Below, piece after piece: positions 1 through 9,099 of a DNA stretch of 64,000 nt. Position numbers and translations under genes: made by a program. This DNA comes from Gordonibacter urolithinfaciens (GTDB taxonomy: Bacteria; Actinomycetota; Coriobacteriia; Coriobacteriales; Eggerthellaceae), in contig NZ_LT900217.1 of assembly GCF_900199375.1 (NCBI RefSeq), forward strand, positions 2,728,001 to 2,792,000, in the 5' to 3' direction. Every line of letters starts with the position of its first letter. Position 1 is the stretch's first letter. The notes under the pieces were generated by a model that searched no databases, was not told the DNA's origin, and saw nothing but the letters and a program-made list of their open reading frames with translations.

Positions 1-183
1 GCGGCCCGCCGGTTCCGCGCTCGCTTCAAGATGCGTATTTTTCGCCGCAACCGCCGCAAATCGTGTATGCTAGCGTCTGCTGCGCGCCCAAGCGCGCCAT
101 CCCCGCACACGTTAATAAACGAATGGGGCATCGTGTGAACGACCGAGCCGCGGGAGGCGGCCCAGAAGACGAGGAGGAACCGC
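1..183. other. Region upstream of topA
   Basis: GC-rich leader with no convincing gene. A -10-like TATGCT lies at 66-71 without a clear -35. A strong Shine-Dalgarno (AGGAGG, 172-177) precedes the topA GTG. Confidence 0.5.
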
Positions 184-2757
184 GTGAAGCTGGTGGTAAC
201 CGAGAAGAACGACGCGGCTCAGAAAATCGCCGACTTGCTCGGCGTCAAGAAACCCAAGGCGGACAAGGTGTATTCCACGCCGGTGTACCGCTTCGACGTG
301 GACGGCGAGGAGTGGGTGACCATCGGCCTGCGCGGCCACATCCTGGAGCCCGACTTCACCCCGACCATGGTGTACAAGAAGCGCGGCGGCTGGCAGGGCG
401 TCACGGAGGAAGGCGAGACCTTCCCGGCGCAGCTGCCCGCGACGCTGCCCAAGCCCCCCTTCAAAAAGAAAAAGCCCTTCACTGAGGATGGCGTGGAGCT
501 CAAGACCTGGAAGATGGACGCGCTGCCGTACCTGGTGTACGCGCCCATCAAGAAGCTCCCCAAGGAGAAGGAGATCATCCGCTCGCTGAAGAACCTGGCG
601 AAGAAGGCGGACTCCATCATCATCGCCACCGACTTCGACCGCGAGGGCGAGCTCATCGGAAGCGACGCGCTCTCCTGCATTCAGGAGGTGAACCCCGACG
701 CGCCCGTGCAGCGCGCCCGCTACTCGGCCTTCACGAAAGAGGAGATCACGCACGCGTTCGACAACCTGGTGGAGCTGGACGTGAACCTGGCGTCCGCCGG
801 CGCGTCGCGCCAGGACATCGACCTCATCTGGGGCGCGGTGCTCACGCGCTACCTGACGCTCGTGAAGTTCGCCGGCTACGGCAACGTGCGCTCGTCGGGC
901 CGCGTGCAGACGCCCACGCTCGCCCTCATCGTGGCGAAGGAGCGCGAGCGCCTGGCGTTCGTGCCCGAGGACTACTGGGTGATCCGCGGCGCGTTCGGCG
1001 CCGACCCCGACGCGTTCGAGGCTCCGCACGCCACGGCCCGCTTCAAGGCGGAGGCCGAGGCGAGCGCCGTCATGGCGCACGTGGAGGGCGCGACCACCGC
1101 CCGCGTGTCGGGCGTCGAGAAGAAGAAGCGCACGGTCCAGCCGCCCGCGCCGTTCAACACCACCTCGCTCATGGCCGCCGCGTCCGCCGAGGGCCTCTCG
1201 CCCGCGCGCACCATGCGCATCGCCGAGAGCCTCTACATGGACGGCTACATCTCCTACCCCCGCGTGGACAACACCGTGTACCCCTCGTCGCTCGACCTCG
1301 CCGACACGGTGCGCGCCATCTCCGGCAACCCCGCCTACGCGCCGTACTGCAAGGAGCTGCTGGCGAAGGGCGAGCTCAAGGCCACGCGCGGCAAGAAGGA
1401 GACGACGGACCACCCGCCCATCTACCCCACGGCCAAGGCCACGCCCGACGACCTCGCGCCGGCCGACTACAAGCTGTACAACCTCATCGCGCGGCGCTTC
1501 CTGGCCACGCTCTCCGAGGCGGCCGTCGTCGAGGGCACGAAGGTGTCGCTCGACGTGAACGGCGAGCCGTTCGTGGCCAAGGGCGACGTGCTGGTGCGTC
1601 CGGGCTTCCGCGCCATCTACCCCTACGGCCTGAAGAAGGACGAGCAGCTGCCCGCGCTCGCGGAGGGCGAGACGATCGCGTTCAACGGCGCCACCTGCAC
1701 GAAGAAGCAGACCGAGCCGCCCGCGCGCTACAGCCAGGGCAAGCTCATCCAGGAGATGGAGAAGCTGGGCCTGGGCACGAAGTCCACGCGCCACTCCATC
1801 ATCGAGCGCCTCTACGCGGTGAAGTACATCGTGAACGACCCCATCGAGCCCTCGCAGCTGGGCATGGCCGTGTGCGACGCGCTCGACAAGTTCGCGCCGC
1901 ACATCACGCATCCCGAGATGACGGCCGAGCTGGAAGAGGAGATGGACAACATCGCCGAGGGCCGCACCACGCGCGTGAAGGTGGTGGACACGAGCCGCGA
2001 CCTTCTGGCCGACCAGCTGGCCAGCCTCCTGCCGCACTCCGAGGAGGTGAAGGACGCGCTCGCCGACGCCGTGGCCGCCGACGCCTACGTGGGCCCGTGT
2101 CCCAAGTGCGGGAAGGACCTGCAGCTACGCGCGAGCCAGAAGACGCGCGGCATGTTCATCGGCTGCGCCGGCTGGCCTGACTGCGACGTCACCTACCCGC
2201 TGCCCAAGGGCAAGGTGGAGGCCGTGCCCGAGCCGTGCCCCACCTGCGGCATGCCCCAGGTGAAGGTGACGGCGTTCCGAGCCAAGCCGCGCACCATCTG
2301 CATCGACCCGAACTGCGCCACCAACAAGGAGCCCGACGTGATCGTGGGCGAGTGCCCCGTGTGCAAGGAGAAGGGCAAGCAGGCGAACCTCGTGGCGCAG
2401 AAGAACCCGCGCACGCTGAAGCGCTTCATCCACTGCGAGAACTACGAGGAGTGCGGGGTGGGCTATCCGCTGCCGCAGTACGGCGCGCTCACGGCCACGG
2501 GCGAGGTGTGCGAGCACTGCGGCGCGCCGATGGTGATCGTGACCACCGCGCGCGGCCCGTGGAAGCTCTGCCCCAACTTCGACTGCCCGGGCAAGGAACA
2601 GGACGAGGAGAAGAAGGGCACCGCCGCGAAGGGCGGCGCGAAGAAGGCCCCGGCCAAGAAGGCGCCCGCCAAGAAGGCTCCCGCCAAGAAACCCGCGGTG
2701 AAGAGGGCTCCCGCGAAGAAGCCGGCTGCCAAGAAGGTTTCCTCCGACAAAGCCTAG
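184..2757 (+). CDS. topA: DNA topoisomerase I (type IA) with zinc ribbons and Lys/Ala/Pro-rich tail
   Basis: Relaxes negatively supercoiled DNA by transient cleavage of one strand, acting on the nucleoid. The Toprim domain is at about residues 1-165 (TDFDREGE motif). The strand-passage core follows, with GYISYPR around residue 354-360; Tyr358 is the expected active-site tyrosine by position. Cysteine pairs of about four C-terminal zinc ribbons lie between residues 640 and 800 (CPKCG, CPTCG, CPVC, CEHCG). The last 50 residues are a repeated KKAPA tail like that of histone H1, common in high-GC actinobacteria and probably a non-specific DNA contact. The GTG start is chosen because AGGAGG lies 6 bases upstream. 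At 857 aa it is within the family range. The N-terminal sequence looks closer to the archaeal/short-form topA branch than to E. coli TopA (impression only). Confidence 0.95.
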   Translation: MKLVVTEKNDAAQKIADLLGVKKPKADKVYSTPVYRFDVDGEEWVTIGLRGHILEPDFTPTMVYKKRGGWQGVTEEGETFPAQLPATLPKPPFKKKKPFTEDGVELKTWKMDALPYLVYAPIKKLPKEKEIIRSLKNLAKKADSIIIATDFDREGELIGSDALSCIQEVNPDAPVQRARYSAFTKEEITHAFDNLVELDVNLASAGASRQDIDLIWGAVLTRYLTLVKFAGYGNVRSSGRVQTPTLALIVAKERERLAFVPEDYWVIRGAFGADPDAFEAPHATARFKAEAEASAVMAHVEGATTARVSGVEKKKRTVQPPAPFNTTSLMAAASAEGLSPARTMRIAESLYMDGYISYPRVDNTVYPSSLDLADTVRAISGNPAYAPYCKELLAKGELKATRGKKETTDHPPIYPTAKATPDDLAPADYKLYNLIARRFLATLSEAAVVEGTKVSLDVNGEPFVAKGDVLVRPGFRAIYPYGLKKDEQLPALAEGETIAFNGATCTKKQTEPPARYSQGKLIQEMEKLGLGTKSTRHSIIERLYAVKYIVNDPIEPSQLGMAVCDALDKFAPHITHPEMTAELEEEMDNIAEGRTTRVKVVDTSRDLLADQLASLLPHSEEVKDALADAVAADAYVGPCPKCGKDLQLRASQKTRGMFIGCAGWPDCDVTYPLPKGKVEAVPEPCPTCGMPQVKVTAFRAKPRTICIDPNCATNKEPDVIVGECPVCKEKGKQANLVAQKNPRTLKRFIHCENYEECGVGYPLPQYGALTATGEVCEHCGAPMVIVTTARGPWKLCPNFDCPGKEQDEEKKGTAAKGGAKKAPAKKAPAKKAPAKKPAVKRAPAKKPAAKKVSSDKA

Positions 2758-3167
2758 CGACCAATTCCCGATCGATCGTCTGGTCGGCCCTGACCTACCT
2801 CGACAGCGCAGCCCCGCGGCTGCGCTGTCCCGTACCTACGCATCGACCGGTCGGCCGGGCAACGGCTTCGGGCTCTTGCTGCACACTTTTCACCAGTTTT
2901 TTACGTTGGAAGGCGGGTTTTCCGACTTGTGAAGCCGAACAGGCTATCAGCGTTGACCGTTTCCCCTGATCGCGTTTCCTTGCGGCGAGGTCTCAAGTGC
3001 CTGAGTGCAGAAATCTGGTGAAAAGTGTGCAGTGCGGCTCCGCGTCGCCAACAGTCACCAACTGCGACGTGCCGTTTCGCTGGAGATGCGGGACTCGTCG
3101 TCGCAGCTTGGCGCGTGGGGCGCTACAATGCGGGGCGCAGAACCTGACTTCGAAGGAGAACAATCAC
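2758..3167. other. topA-mdh intergenic region
   Basis: No gene seen. It contains the 154-bp inverted-repeat-bounded element at 2879-3032 (listed separately) and a -10-like TACAAT at 3124-3129 that could serve mdh, without a good -35. Confidence 0.6.
2879..3032. repeat. Intergenic element A, bounded by perfect 18-bp inverted repeats
   Basis: The left end CTGCACACTTTTCACCAG (2879-2896) is repeated perfectly in inverse orientation at 3015-3032. Between them is non-coding sequence with a CGTTTCCCCTG core near 2968. A diverged relative with the same ends and core lies at 63219-63394. It is too small to encode a transposase. It resembles a MITE-like or other dispersed palindromic element. Confidence 0.7.
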
Positions 3168-4091
3168 ATGCCCAAGGTAACCATCGTCGGCGCCGGCAAC
3201 GTCGGTGCCACCGCCGCCCACATCATCGCGTCCAAGAACCTGGCCGACGTCGTGCTCATCGACGTGGCCGAGGGCCTGCCCCAGGGCAAGGCGCTCGACA
3301 TGATGCACATGCGCAGCGTGGAGAAGTTCACCGTGCACGTGACCGGCACCAACGACTACGCCGACACGCGCGACTCCGACGTGGTGGTCATCACCGCCGG
3401 CATCGCCCGCAAGCCCGGCATGACCCGCGAGGACCTGCTCGGCGTGAACGCCGGCATCATGAAGTCGGTGATCGGCCAGGCCAAGGAGGCGTCCCCGAAC
3501 GCGGTGTTCATCTGCGTGACGAACCCGCTCGACGTTATGACCACGCTGGCGTTCCGCGAGAGCGGCCTGCCGGCGGAGCGCCTCATGGGCATGGGCGGCG
3601 TGCTGGACTCCTCGCGCCTGTCGTTCGCGGTGTGCGAGAAGCTCGGCTGCGAGCCGGCGGCCGTGGAGGCGTGGGCCGTGGGCGCGCACGGCGAGGGCAT
3701 GGTGTGCTGGCCGCGCTTCACCACGGTGGACGGCACCCCCATCACCGAGCTCATGGACGAGGCGGCCGTGGCCGAGGTCGTGCAGCGCTGCGTGAAGGGC
3801 GGCGCCGAAGTGGTGGCGCACCTCAAGACCGGCAGCGCCTACTACGCGCCCGGCGCGTCCATCGCCAAGATGGTGGAGGCCATCCTGGGCGACACGCACG
3901 AGATCATGAGCGTGTGCGCGCACATCGACGGCCAGTACGGCATCGACGACCTCTACATGAACGTGCCCGTGCGCTTGGGGCGCGGCGGCGTGGAGGAGGT
4001 CGTGGAGTTCGATCTCGACGACGAGGAGCTGGCGGCGCTGCGCGCGTCTGCGGACAGCGTGCGCGCGGGGTTGGCGAACCTGCCGGAGTAG
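3168..4091 (+). CDS. mdh: Malate dehydrogenase (NAD-dependent, LDH-like type)
   Basis: Interconverts malate and oxaloacetate with NAD(H) in the cytoplasm; 307 aa, normal for the LDH-like MDH family. The Rossmann motif GAGNVG is at residues 8-13, the TNPLDVMT segment near 120, and the catalytic His in the GAHGEGM segment near 180. The ATG at 3168 is chosen over longer in-frame starts because AAGGAG lies 9 bases upstream and the Rossmann strand begins at once. Together with the fumarase genes about 2 kb downstream it supports a reductive oxaloacetate-malate-fumarate branch in an anaerobe; that pathway link is inferred. A long hairpin follows the stop codon. Confidence 0.95.
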   Translation: MPKVTIVGAGNVGATAAHIIASKNLADVVLIDVAEGLPQGKALDMMHMRSVEKFTVHVTGTNDYADTRDSDVVVITAGIARKPGMTREDLLGVNAGIMKSVIGQAKEASPNAVFICVTNPLDVMTTLAFRESGLPAERLMGMGGVLDSSRLSFAVCEKLGCEPAAVEAWAVGAHGEGMVCWPRFTTVDGTPITELMDEAAVAEVVQRCVKGGAEVVAHLKTGSAYYAPGASIAKMVEAILGDTHEIMSVCAHIDGQYGIDDLYMNVPVRLGRGGVEEVVEFDLDDEELAALRASADSVRAGLANLPE

Positions 4092-4106
4092 GTCGACCTG
4101 CGGGGC

Positions 4107-4181
4107 GGGCGGAGGGAGGCCGTGCGGCACTCTTCGCACACTTCGCGAAAGCTCGTCGCACCGCACGGCCTCCCTCCGCCC
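4107..4181. terminator. Perfect 21-bp hairpin downstream of mdh
   Basis: Left arm 4107-4127 and right arm 4161-4181 are perfectly complementary over 21 bp around a 33-nt loop. It lies 15 bp after the mdh stop. No T-run follows, so it may be a terminator or mRNA 3'-end stabiliser, or one of the large intergenic hairpins typical of this genome. Confidence 0.6.
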
Positions 4182-4296
4182 TAGGCGAGGGGCTGCGAGG
4201 TGGCGGGCTTCCGTGCGGCTCACAAGGAGGCGTCGCTTGAGGCGGCGTCTTCTTCGTTGGGGGGGGTCGGACTCCCTTGGGAAGAGAGGGTTCAAC

Positions 4297-5088
4297 ATGC
4301 TGATAGAGATCGACGCCGGGCGCTGCATCGGGTGCGGGAAGTGCGTTGCCGACTGCGTGGGGTCTAATCTGGCCGTGGAAGACGGCATCGCGCAGGTGAA
4401 AGGGCGCTGCATCCTGTGCGGCCACTGCGTGGCCGTCTGCCCGACGGCGGCGGTGTCCATTCCGGGTTACGACATGGCCGATGTGGAGCCGTCTGCGCCG
4501 GCGGGCGAGACGATCGACGCCGCCGACCTCCTGCGCGCCATCAAGTCGCGCCGCAGCGTTCGTTCGTTCAAGCCGGAGCCGGTGGGACGCCAAGAGCTCG
4601 AGTTCGTGCTGCAGGCAGGTCGCTACACGGCCACGGCGAAGAATGCGCAGGGCTGCCGGTTCATCGTGGTCCAGGACGGCCTCGCCGAGCTCAAGCGGCT
4701 CGTGTGGGACGGTATCGACGGGCTTCTTGCTCTGCCGGCAGACGAGAAGCCGCGTTGGGTGAAGCTCTACAAGCCGTTTTTGCGCGACGCGTGCGCGGGC
4801 AGGCAGGACTTCCTGTTCCGCGACGCACCGGCCGTCGCGTACGTGGCTGCCGAGCGCGCCGACGACGCGGGCCTGGCGGCTCAGAACATGGAGCTCATGG
4901 CAGCCGCGCAGGGCCTCGGCGTCCTGTTCAACGGCTACCTCTGCCGCGCCTCCGAGGAGCTCCCCGCTGTGCGCGCGTTTCTCGAGTCGGACGAGCGCCC
5001 CCTGCAGATGTGCCTGCTGCTCGGTCGTCCCGTCGTGTCCTATCCCCGCACGGCCCCGCGCATGCCGGGCGACTTCATAGTGAAGTAG
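4297..5088 (+). CDS. Ferredoxin-nitroreductase fusion protein
   Basis: 263 aa. Residues 1-60 form a 2x[4Fe-4S] ferredoxin domain (CIGCGKCVADC and CILCGHCVAVCP). Residues from about 75 on form an FMN-dependent nitroreductase domain (LLRAIKSRRSVRSF at the start, GVLFNGYL near the middle). The family joins a ferredoxin to a flavin reductase so that low-potential electrons pass straight to FMN; the substrate is unknown. The ATG at 4297 is preferred to an upstream in-frame start at 4213 because the ferredoxin domain starts there and GAAGAGAGGG precedes it. It stands alone between two hairpin or AT-rich non-coding regions. Three further nitroreductase-type genes occur in the window. Confidence 0.85.
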   Translation: MLIEIDAGRCIGCGKCVADCVGSNLAVEDGIAQVKGRCILCGHCVAVCPTAAVSIPGYDMADVEPSAPAGETIDAADLLRAIKSRRSVRSFKPEPVGRQELEFVLQAGRYTATAKNAQGCRFIVVQDGLAELKRLVWDGIDGLLALPADEKPRWVKLYKPFLRDACAGRQDFLFRDAPAVAYVAAERADDAGLAAQNMELMAAAQGLGVLFNGYLCRASEELPAVRAFLESDERPLQMCLLLGRPVVSYPRTAPRMPGDFIVK

Positions 5089-5519
5089 AAGCGTTCCCCC
5101 GCGCGTTTTCGACGCTTTGTCGCGATGTCGCGCGAAATGGCTCCTGCTGTCAGAAACGAGCCGGTTTGGCAATTTCTCGTGACGTCGCCGGACTCTCTTT
5201 CGACGAATTGAGAAGAAAAGACCAGATGGCGTTTTACTACGGTTTTTTTGAAAAACGCCGCCGATTGCCAAATCGCGTGTTTTTCGGCAGAAGATGCTAT
5301 TGCGGGGTCAACGCAAGCCCGAGATCGGGCTCTTGGCGAGGCGCCTTCGTCCGGTTCGCGTCGCTTTGCCTGCTGCGACGGTACTATGCCGCGCCGACGG
5401 GTTCTTGCCGTGCGGGCGCGGCCGCGCTGGCGGTGGCTTCGCGCTCGAGGAGGGGTGCGCAGCGCCGCAGGTCCGGCATCTCGCGCGGTGGGGCGTTGCT
5501 TGCGGTATAATTCATCCCC
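5089..5519. other. Intergenic region upstream of fumarase genes
   Basis: No gene seen. The stretch 5150-5300 is more AT-rich than its surroundings. TTTGGCAAT near 5164 and its inverse ATTGCCAAA near 5264 form a loose inverted repeat about 90 bp apart. A TATAAT (5506-5511) sits just before the fumarase start. Confidence 0.5.
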
Positions 5520-5520
5520 A
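5506..5520 (+). promoter_or_regulatory. Consensus -10 box placed for a leaderless fumarase mRNA
   Basis: TATAAT at 5506-5511 ends 8 bases before the ATG at 5520, and no Shine-Dalgarno lies between. Transcription would start at or next to the ATG, as in leaderless actinobacterial mRNAs. No clear -35 is visible. Confidence 0.5.
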
Positions 5521-6389
5521 TGGAAACCATCATCACGAAATCACAGGTCGCGGACGCTGTTTACGCGGCCATCCCGCGGCTGGCGTGCGAGCTGCCGGCC
5601 GACATCGAGGCGGGGATCGCTGCGGCGCGCGCCGTGGAGGGCAACCCGCGCGGTCGGGCGGTGCTCGACCAGCTGGCGGAGAACGCGCGCATCGCGCGCG
5701 AGGACCGCGTGCCCCTCTGCCAGGACACCGGCACGGTGTGGGCGAGCCTGGAGATAGGCCCCGACGTGCTCGTGGCCGGCGACGTGTTCGCCGACGTGGA
5801 CGACGCGGTCGCCCGCGCCTACGACGAGGCGCGCCTGCGCAAGTCGGTGGTGCGCGACGCCATCCTCGACCGCGCGAACACCGGCGACAACACGCCCGCG
5901 TTCTGCGACATCCACCCGGTGGACGAGCCGGGCGCGGCGCGGCTGCACCTCATGCTGAAGGGCGGCGGCTCGGACAACGCGAGCCGCGTGGTCATGCTCG
6001 TGCCGGGCGCCGGCAAGCAGGGCATCGTGGACGAGCTTGTGCGCTGCGTGCGCGAGAAGGGCGCGAACGCCTGCCCGCCGCTGGTGATCGGCATTGGCAT
6101 CGGAGGCACGTTCGACAAGGTGGCGGGCCTTGCGAAGCGGGCGCTCATGCGCCCGGTGGACGAGCCGGCGGCCGATCCGCGTCTGCGCATGCTCGAGGAG
6201 GAGCTGCTCGCGGCCGTGAACGACACCGGCGTGGGCCCTGGCGGCCTCGGCGGCGCCACGACGGCGCTCGCCGTGCGCGTGGCCACGGCTCCGTGCCACA
6301 TCGCGGCGCTGCCCCTCGCCATCAACATGGGATGCTCCGCCATGCGCCGGTGCACGATCGACCTTGCATCGGAAGGGGGCGCGCGATGA
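5520..6389 (+). CDS. Fumarate hydratase class I, alpha subunit
   Basis: The Fe-S-binding subunit of a two-component class I hydro-lyase (fumarase or L-tartrate dehydratase family; oxygen-sensitive [4Fe-4S]). 289 aa, matching split alpha subunits. The three expected cluster cysteines are visible: Cys67 in CQDTG, Cys185 before PPLVIGIGIGG, and Cys272 in NMGCSAM. The start codon lies 9 bases after TATAAT and has no Shine-Dalgarno. It overlaps the beta gene by 4 bases (ATGA), so the subunits are likely translationally coupled. Proximity to mdh favours fumarase over tartrate dehydratase; sequence reading alone cannot exclude the latter. Confidence 0.88.
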   Translation: METIITKSQVADAVYAAIPRLACELPADIEAGIAAARAVEGNPRGRAVLDQLAENARIAREDRVPLCQDTGTVWASLEIGPDVLVAGDVFADVDDAVARAYDEARLRKSVVRDAILDRANTGDNTPAFCDIHPVDEPGAARLHLMLKGGGSDNASRVVMLVPGAGKQGIVDELVRCVREKGANACPPLVIGIGIGGTFDKVAGLAKRALMRPVDEPAADPRLRMLEEELLAAVNDTGVGPGGLGGATTALAVRVATAPCHIAALPLAINMGCSAMRRCTIDLASEGGAR

Positions 6390-6928
6390 GCGACGAAGCG
6401 ATCCGCCTGTTCCTGCCGCTCGACCGCCCGCGGCTCGCCGAGCTCCATGCGGGCGACGCGTGCCTGCTCACGGGCCCCCTGTACACGCTGCGCGATGCCG
6501 GGCACGTGCGCCTCATGGCCGAGCTCGAGGCCGCGGACGGCACGCTGCCCTACGGCCTGGACGGCCAGGCCATCTTCTACGCCGGTCCCACGCCCGCGGC
6601 CGCCGGCCGGCCGTTCGGCGCGGTCGGGCCCACCACGGCCAGCCGCATGGACTTCGCCGCCCCGGCGCTGCACCGCGCGGGCGTCGTGGCGACCGTGGGC
6701 AAGGGGCGCCGCTCCGCCGAGGTGCGCGACGCTTGCTGCGCCACGGGTTCCGTTTATTTCGTGGCGTGCGGCGGCGCTGCGGCCTACCTGGCCAAGTGCG
6801 TGGCATCATCGGAGACGGTGGCGTACGACGACTTGGGAACCGAGGCGCTGCGCCGCATCGAGGTGGTGGACTTCCCCGTGTTCGTGGGCGTGGACGTCCA
6901 GGGACGCGACGTGTACGACCTCGCCTGA
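6386..6928 (+). CDS. Fumarate hydratase class I, beta subunit
   Basis: The swivelling C-terminal half of class I fumarase as a separate 180-aa chain. It carries the substrate-binding GPTTASRMD segment near residues 75-83 and a GKGRRS segment near 104. It starts inside the alpha stop codon (ATGA overlap), the usual arrangement for obligate heteromers. It forms the active (alpha-beta) hydro-lyase with the preceding gene in the cytoplasm and catalyses fumarate/malate interconversion. The alternative is the small subunit of tartrate dehydratase. Confidence 0.88.
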   Translation: MSDEAIRLFLPLDRPRLAELHAGDACLLTGPLYTLRDAGHVRLMAELEAADGTLPYGLDGQAIFYAGPTPAAAGRPFGAVGPTTASRMDFAAPALHRAGVVATVGKGRRSAEVRDACCATGSVYFVACGGAAAYLAKCVASSETVAYDDLGTEALRRIEVVDFPVFVGVDVQGRDVYDLA

Positions 6929-6971
6929 GCGCGCCGCTTCCGGCGCTGACCGTTAGGATCGAAAAGACACC

Positions 6972-7913
6972 GTGACGCAGGAACTTGCCGAAAACGATGC
7001 CCCGCGCGGCATCTTCATAACGTTCGAGGGCGGCGAGGGCGCCGGCAAGACGACGCATATCCGCTTCCTGTCCGAGAAGCTGCGCGAGCGCGGCCGCGAG
7101 GTCGTGCGCCTGCGCGAGCCCGGCGGCACCGCCGTGGGCGAGGAGCTGCGCGCCGTGGTGCTGGACCCGAAGAACGACAACCTCTCCGACGAGGCCGAGC
7201 TGCTCATCTACGAGGCCGCCCGCGCGCAGATCGTTGCGGAGGTCATCCGCCCGGCGCTCGAGCGCGGCGCCGTGGTGCTGTGCGACCGCTTCGCGGACTC
7301 CACCATCGCCTACCAGGTGCACGGGCGCGGGTTGGACGCCGCCTTCGTGGAGCAGGCGAACGCGTTCGCCTGCCAAGGCGTGTCGCCCGACCGCACCATC
7401 CTGCTGACCACGGGCGGCTCGGCGCGCACGGGGCTCTCGCGCGCCACGCACCGCGGCGCCGACCGGCTGGAGCGGGCGGGCGAGGAGTTCCACACGCGCG
7501 TGAACGAGGGCTTCCTGGACATCGCGCGGGCCCACGCCGACCGCGTGCGCGTGGTGCAGTCGGCCGCGCGGAAGTCGCGGACGTCGGAGCTCGTGTTCCG
7601 CGAGCTGGCCGACCTCTTCCCGTGGATGGCGGACGTCGTGGACGACCCGTCGTACTTCGCCTCGCTCGACGTGCGCCGCCCGCGCCCGCAGGGAGCGCGC
7701 GGCGGCTCGGGCAACCGCGGCGGCAGCAACGGCAACAACCGTGGCAGCGGCGGCACCCGCAACGGCGCCGACGGCGGCGCGAAGGGGAAAAGCGGCAACC
7801 GCGGCAACCCGGGAGCGAAAGCCGGCCGCAACGGCGGCGGCCGTGCCAGGCAGGGGAAGCCCTCGCAGGGCTCGAACGGCAGCGCCCCGCGCGGCAAGGG
7901 CCAGGGGAGATAG
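6972..7913 (+). CDS. tmk: Thymidylate kinase with Gly/Asn-rich C-terminal tail
   Basis: Phosphorylates dTMP to dTDP for DNA synthesis. P-loop FEGGEGAGKTT lies near residue 18-28, the DRF/ADS motif near 104, and the lid region with DRLE near 160. The catalytic domain ends around residue 235. The remaining ~80 residues are an unusual Gly/Asn/Arg/Lys-rich low-complexity tail, so at 313 aa it is about 100 aa longer than typical Tmk. GTG start. It is followed after 3 bases by holB and then ricT, the classical tmk-holB-ricT order also found in Bacillus. The tail may bind nucleic acid or polyphosphate, which is inference. Confidence 0.92.
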   Translation: MTQELAENDAPRGIFITFEGGEGAGKTTHIRFLSEKLRERGREVVRLREPGGTAVGEELRAVVLDPKNDNLSDEAELLIYEAARAQIVAEVIRPALERGAVVLCDRFADSTIAYQVHGRGLDAAFVEQANAFACQGVSPDRTILLTTGGSARTGLSRATHRGADRLERAGEEFHTRVNEGFLDIARAHADRVRVVQSAARKSRTSELVFRELADLFPWMADVVDDPSYFASLDVRRPRPQGARGGSGNRGGSNGNNRGSGGTRNGADGGAKGKSGNRGNPGAKAGRNGGGRARQGKPSQGSNGSAPRGKGQGR

Positions 7914-7916
7914 GCC

Positions 7917-9086
7917 GTGGCCGACGCCTTCGAGAACATACTCGGGCAGCCGCAGGTGCGCGAGTTCCTTCGCGCGAGCGTGGCGAGCGAGCGCGTGACG
8001 CATGCGTACCTGTTCACCGGCCCTGCCGGGTCGAACAAGACGATGGCCGCCTACGCGCTGGCCCAGGCGCTGCTGTGCCCGAAGGGACCCCACGGCCCGC
8101 GGGGCGGCGAGTGCGGCGCCTGCGATATCTGCCGGCGCGTCAAGCGCAAGAAGCACCCCGACGTGCGCTACTTCGCGCCCGAAGGCGCCGGCGGCTACCT
8201 GGTGGACCAGATCCGCGACATCGCGGCCGACACGGTGCTCGCGCCCATCCAGGCCGACCGCAAGATATACATCCTCGACCGCGTGGACCTGCTGGGCGTC
8301 CAGGCGGCCAACGCCTTCCTGAAGACGCTGGAGGAGCCCCCGTCCGACGTGGTGCTCATACTTCTGGGCCGCACGCGCGAGAGCGTGCTGCCCACCATCG
8401 TGTCGCGCTGCCAGGTGGTGCCGTTCCGCCACATCCCGGCCAGCGAGGCCGCCGGCATCCTGGCGCAGAACACGGGCGCGTCGCGGGAGAAGGCCCGCAT
8501 CGCCATCGAGGCGTGCGACGGCTCCATCACGCGCGGCATCGAGTTCCTGAAGTCCAACGAGCGCCTGGCGTTCCGCGCCCGCGTGCTCGAGGCGCTGGCC
8601 CTGCTGCGCAACGCCGACGACTGGGACCTCGTGGGCCAGGCGGGCGAGCTCGTGGTGCTGGCGAAGGCCCCGCTCGACGTCGTGCGCGCCGCGCAGGAGG
8701 AGGAGCTGGCCGAGAACGCGGACTTCCTGGCGAAGTCGGCCATCCGCCAGATAGAGGCGCGCAACAAGCGCCAGCTGACGGCGAAGAGCCTCGAGTCGCT
8801 GCGCCAGCTCACGGCCATCATCCGCTCGTGGCTGCGCGACGTGCTGGCCGTGTGCGCCGAGACGCCCGAGCTCGTGATAAACGTGGACGCCCGCGGCGCG
8901 ATAGAGGACGCCGCACGCGCCACCGACGAGGCCCGCGTGGCCGCCGCGCTTTCGGCCGTGCGCCGCTGCGACGAGGCCATCTCGTATAATGTATCCCCTG
9001 AGACATGCATCGACGCGCTGCTCTTCGAAACAAGGGACGCGCTCTACCGCCCCCGCCCGCCCGCGGGCGCCGGGGCCGTGAGATAG
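7917..9086 (+). CDS. holB: DNA polymerase III clamp-loader subunit delta'
   Basis: 389-aa AAA+ protein that helps load the beta clamp on primed DNA. It has a P-loop-like GPAGSNKTM at about residues 34-42 and a zinc module of four cysteines at about 54-72 (CGACDIC is the second half). A conserved DRVDLLGVQAANAFLKTLEEPP segment sits near residue 120-140. An SRC sensor motif is at about 161-163. GTG start 3 bases after the tmk stop indicates coupling. Neighbours tmk and ricT support the assignment as delta' rather than gamma/tau. Confidence 0.92.
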   Translation: MADAFENILGQPQVREFLRASVASERVTHAYLFTGPAGSNKTMAAYALAQALLCPKGPHGPRGGECGACDICRRVKRKKHPDVRYFAPEGAGGYLVDQIRDIAADTVLAPIQADRKIYILDRVDLLGVQAANAFLKTLEEPPSDVVLILLGRTRESVLPTIVSRCQVVPFRHIPASEAAGILAQNTGASREKARIAIEACDGSITRGIEFLKSNERLAFRARVLEALALLRNADDWDLVGQAGELVVLAKAPLDVVRAAQEEELAENADFLAKSAIRQIEARNKRQLTAKSLESLRQLTAIIRSWLRDVLAVCAETPELVINVDARGAIEDAARATDEARVAAALSAVRRCDEAISYNVSPETCIDALLFETRDALYRPRPPAGAGAVR

Positions 9087-9099
9087 AGAGGTATCGGCA

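Noticed and set aside
112-2037. Long antisense open frame opposite topA
   Set aside because: GC-rich codon structure leaves stop-free antisense frames. The product is Arg/His/Val-rich with no domain, and topA is certain. The same holds for all long frames opposite or out of frame with named genes.
2997-3167. 57-codon N-terminal extension of mdh
   Set aside because: It runs through the end of repeat element A, lacks a ribosome site, and mdh proteins begin at the Rossmann strand.
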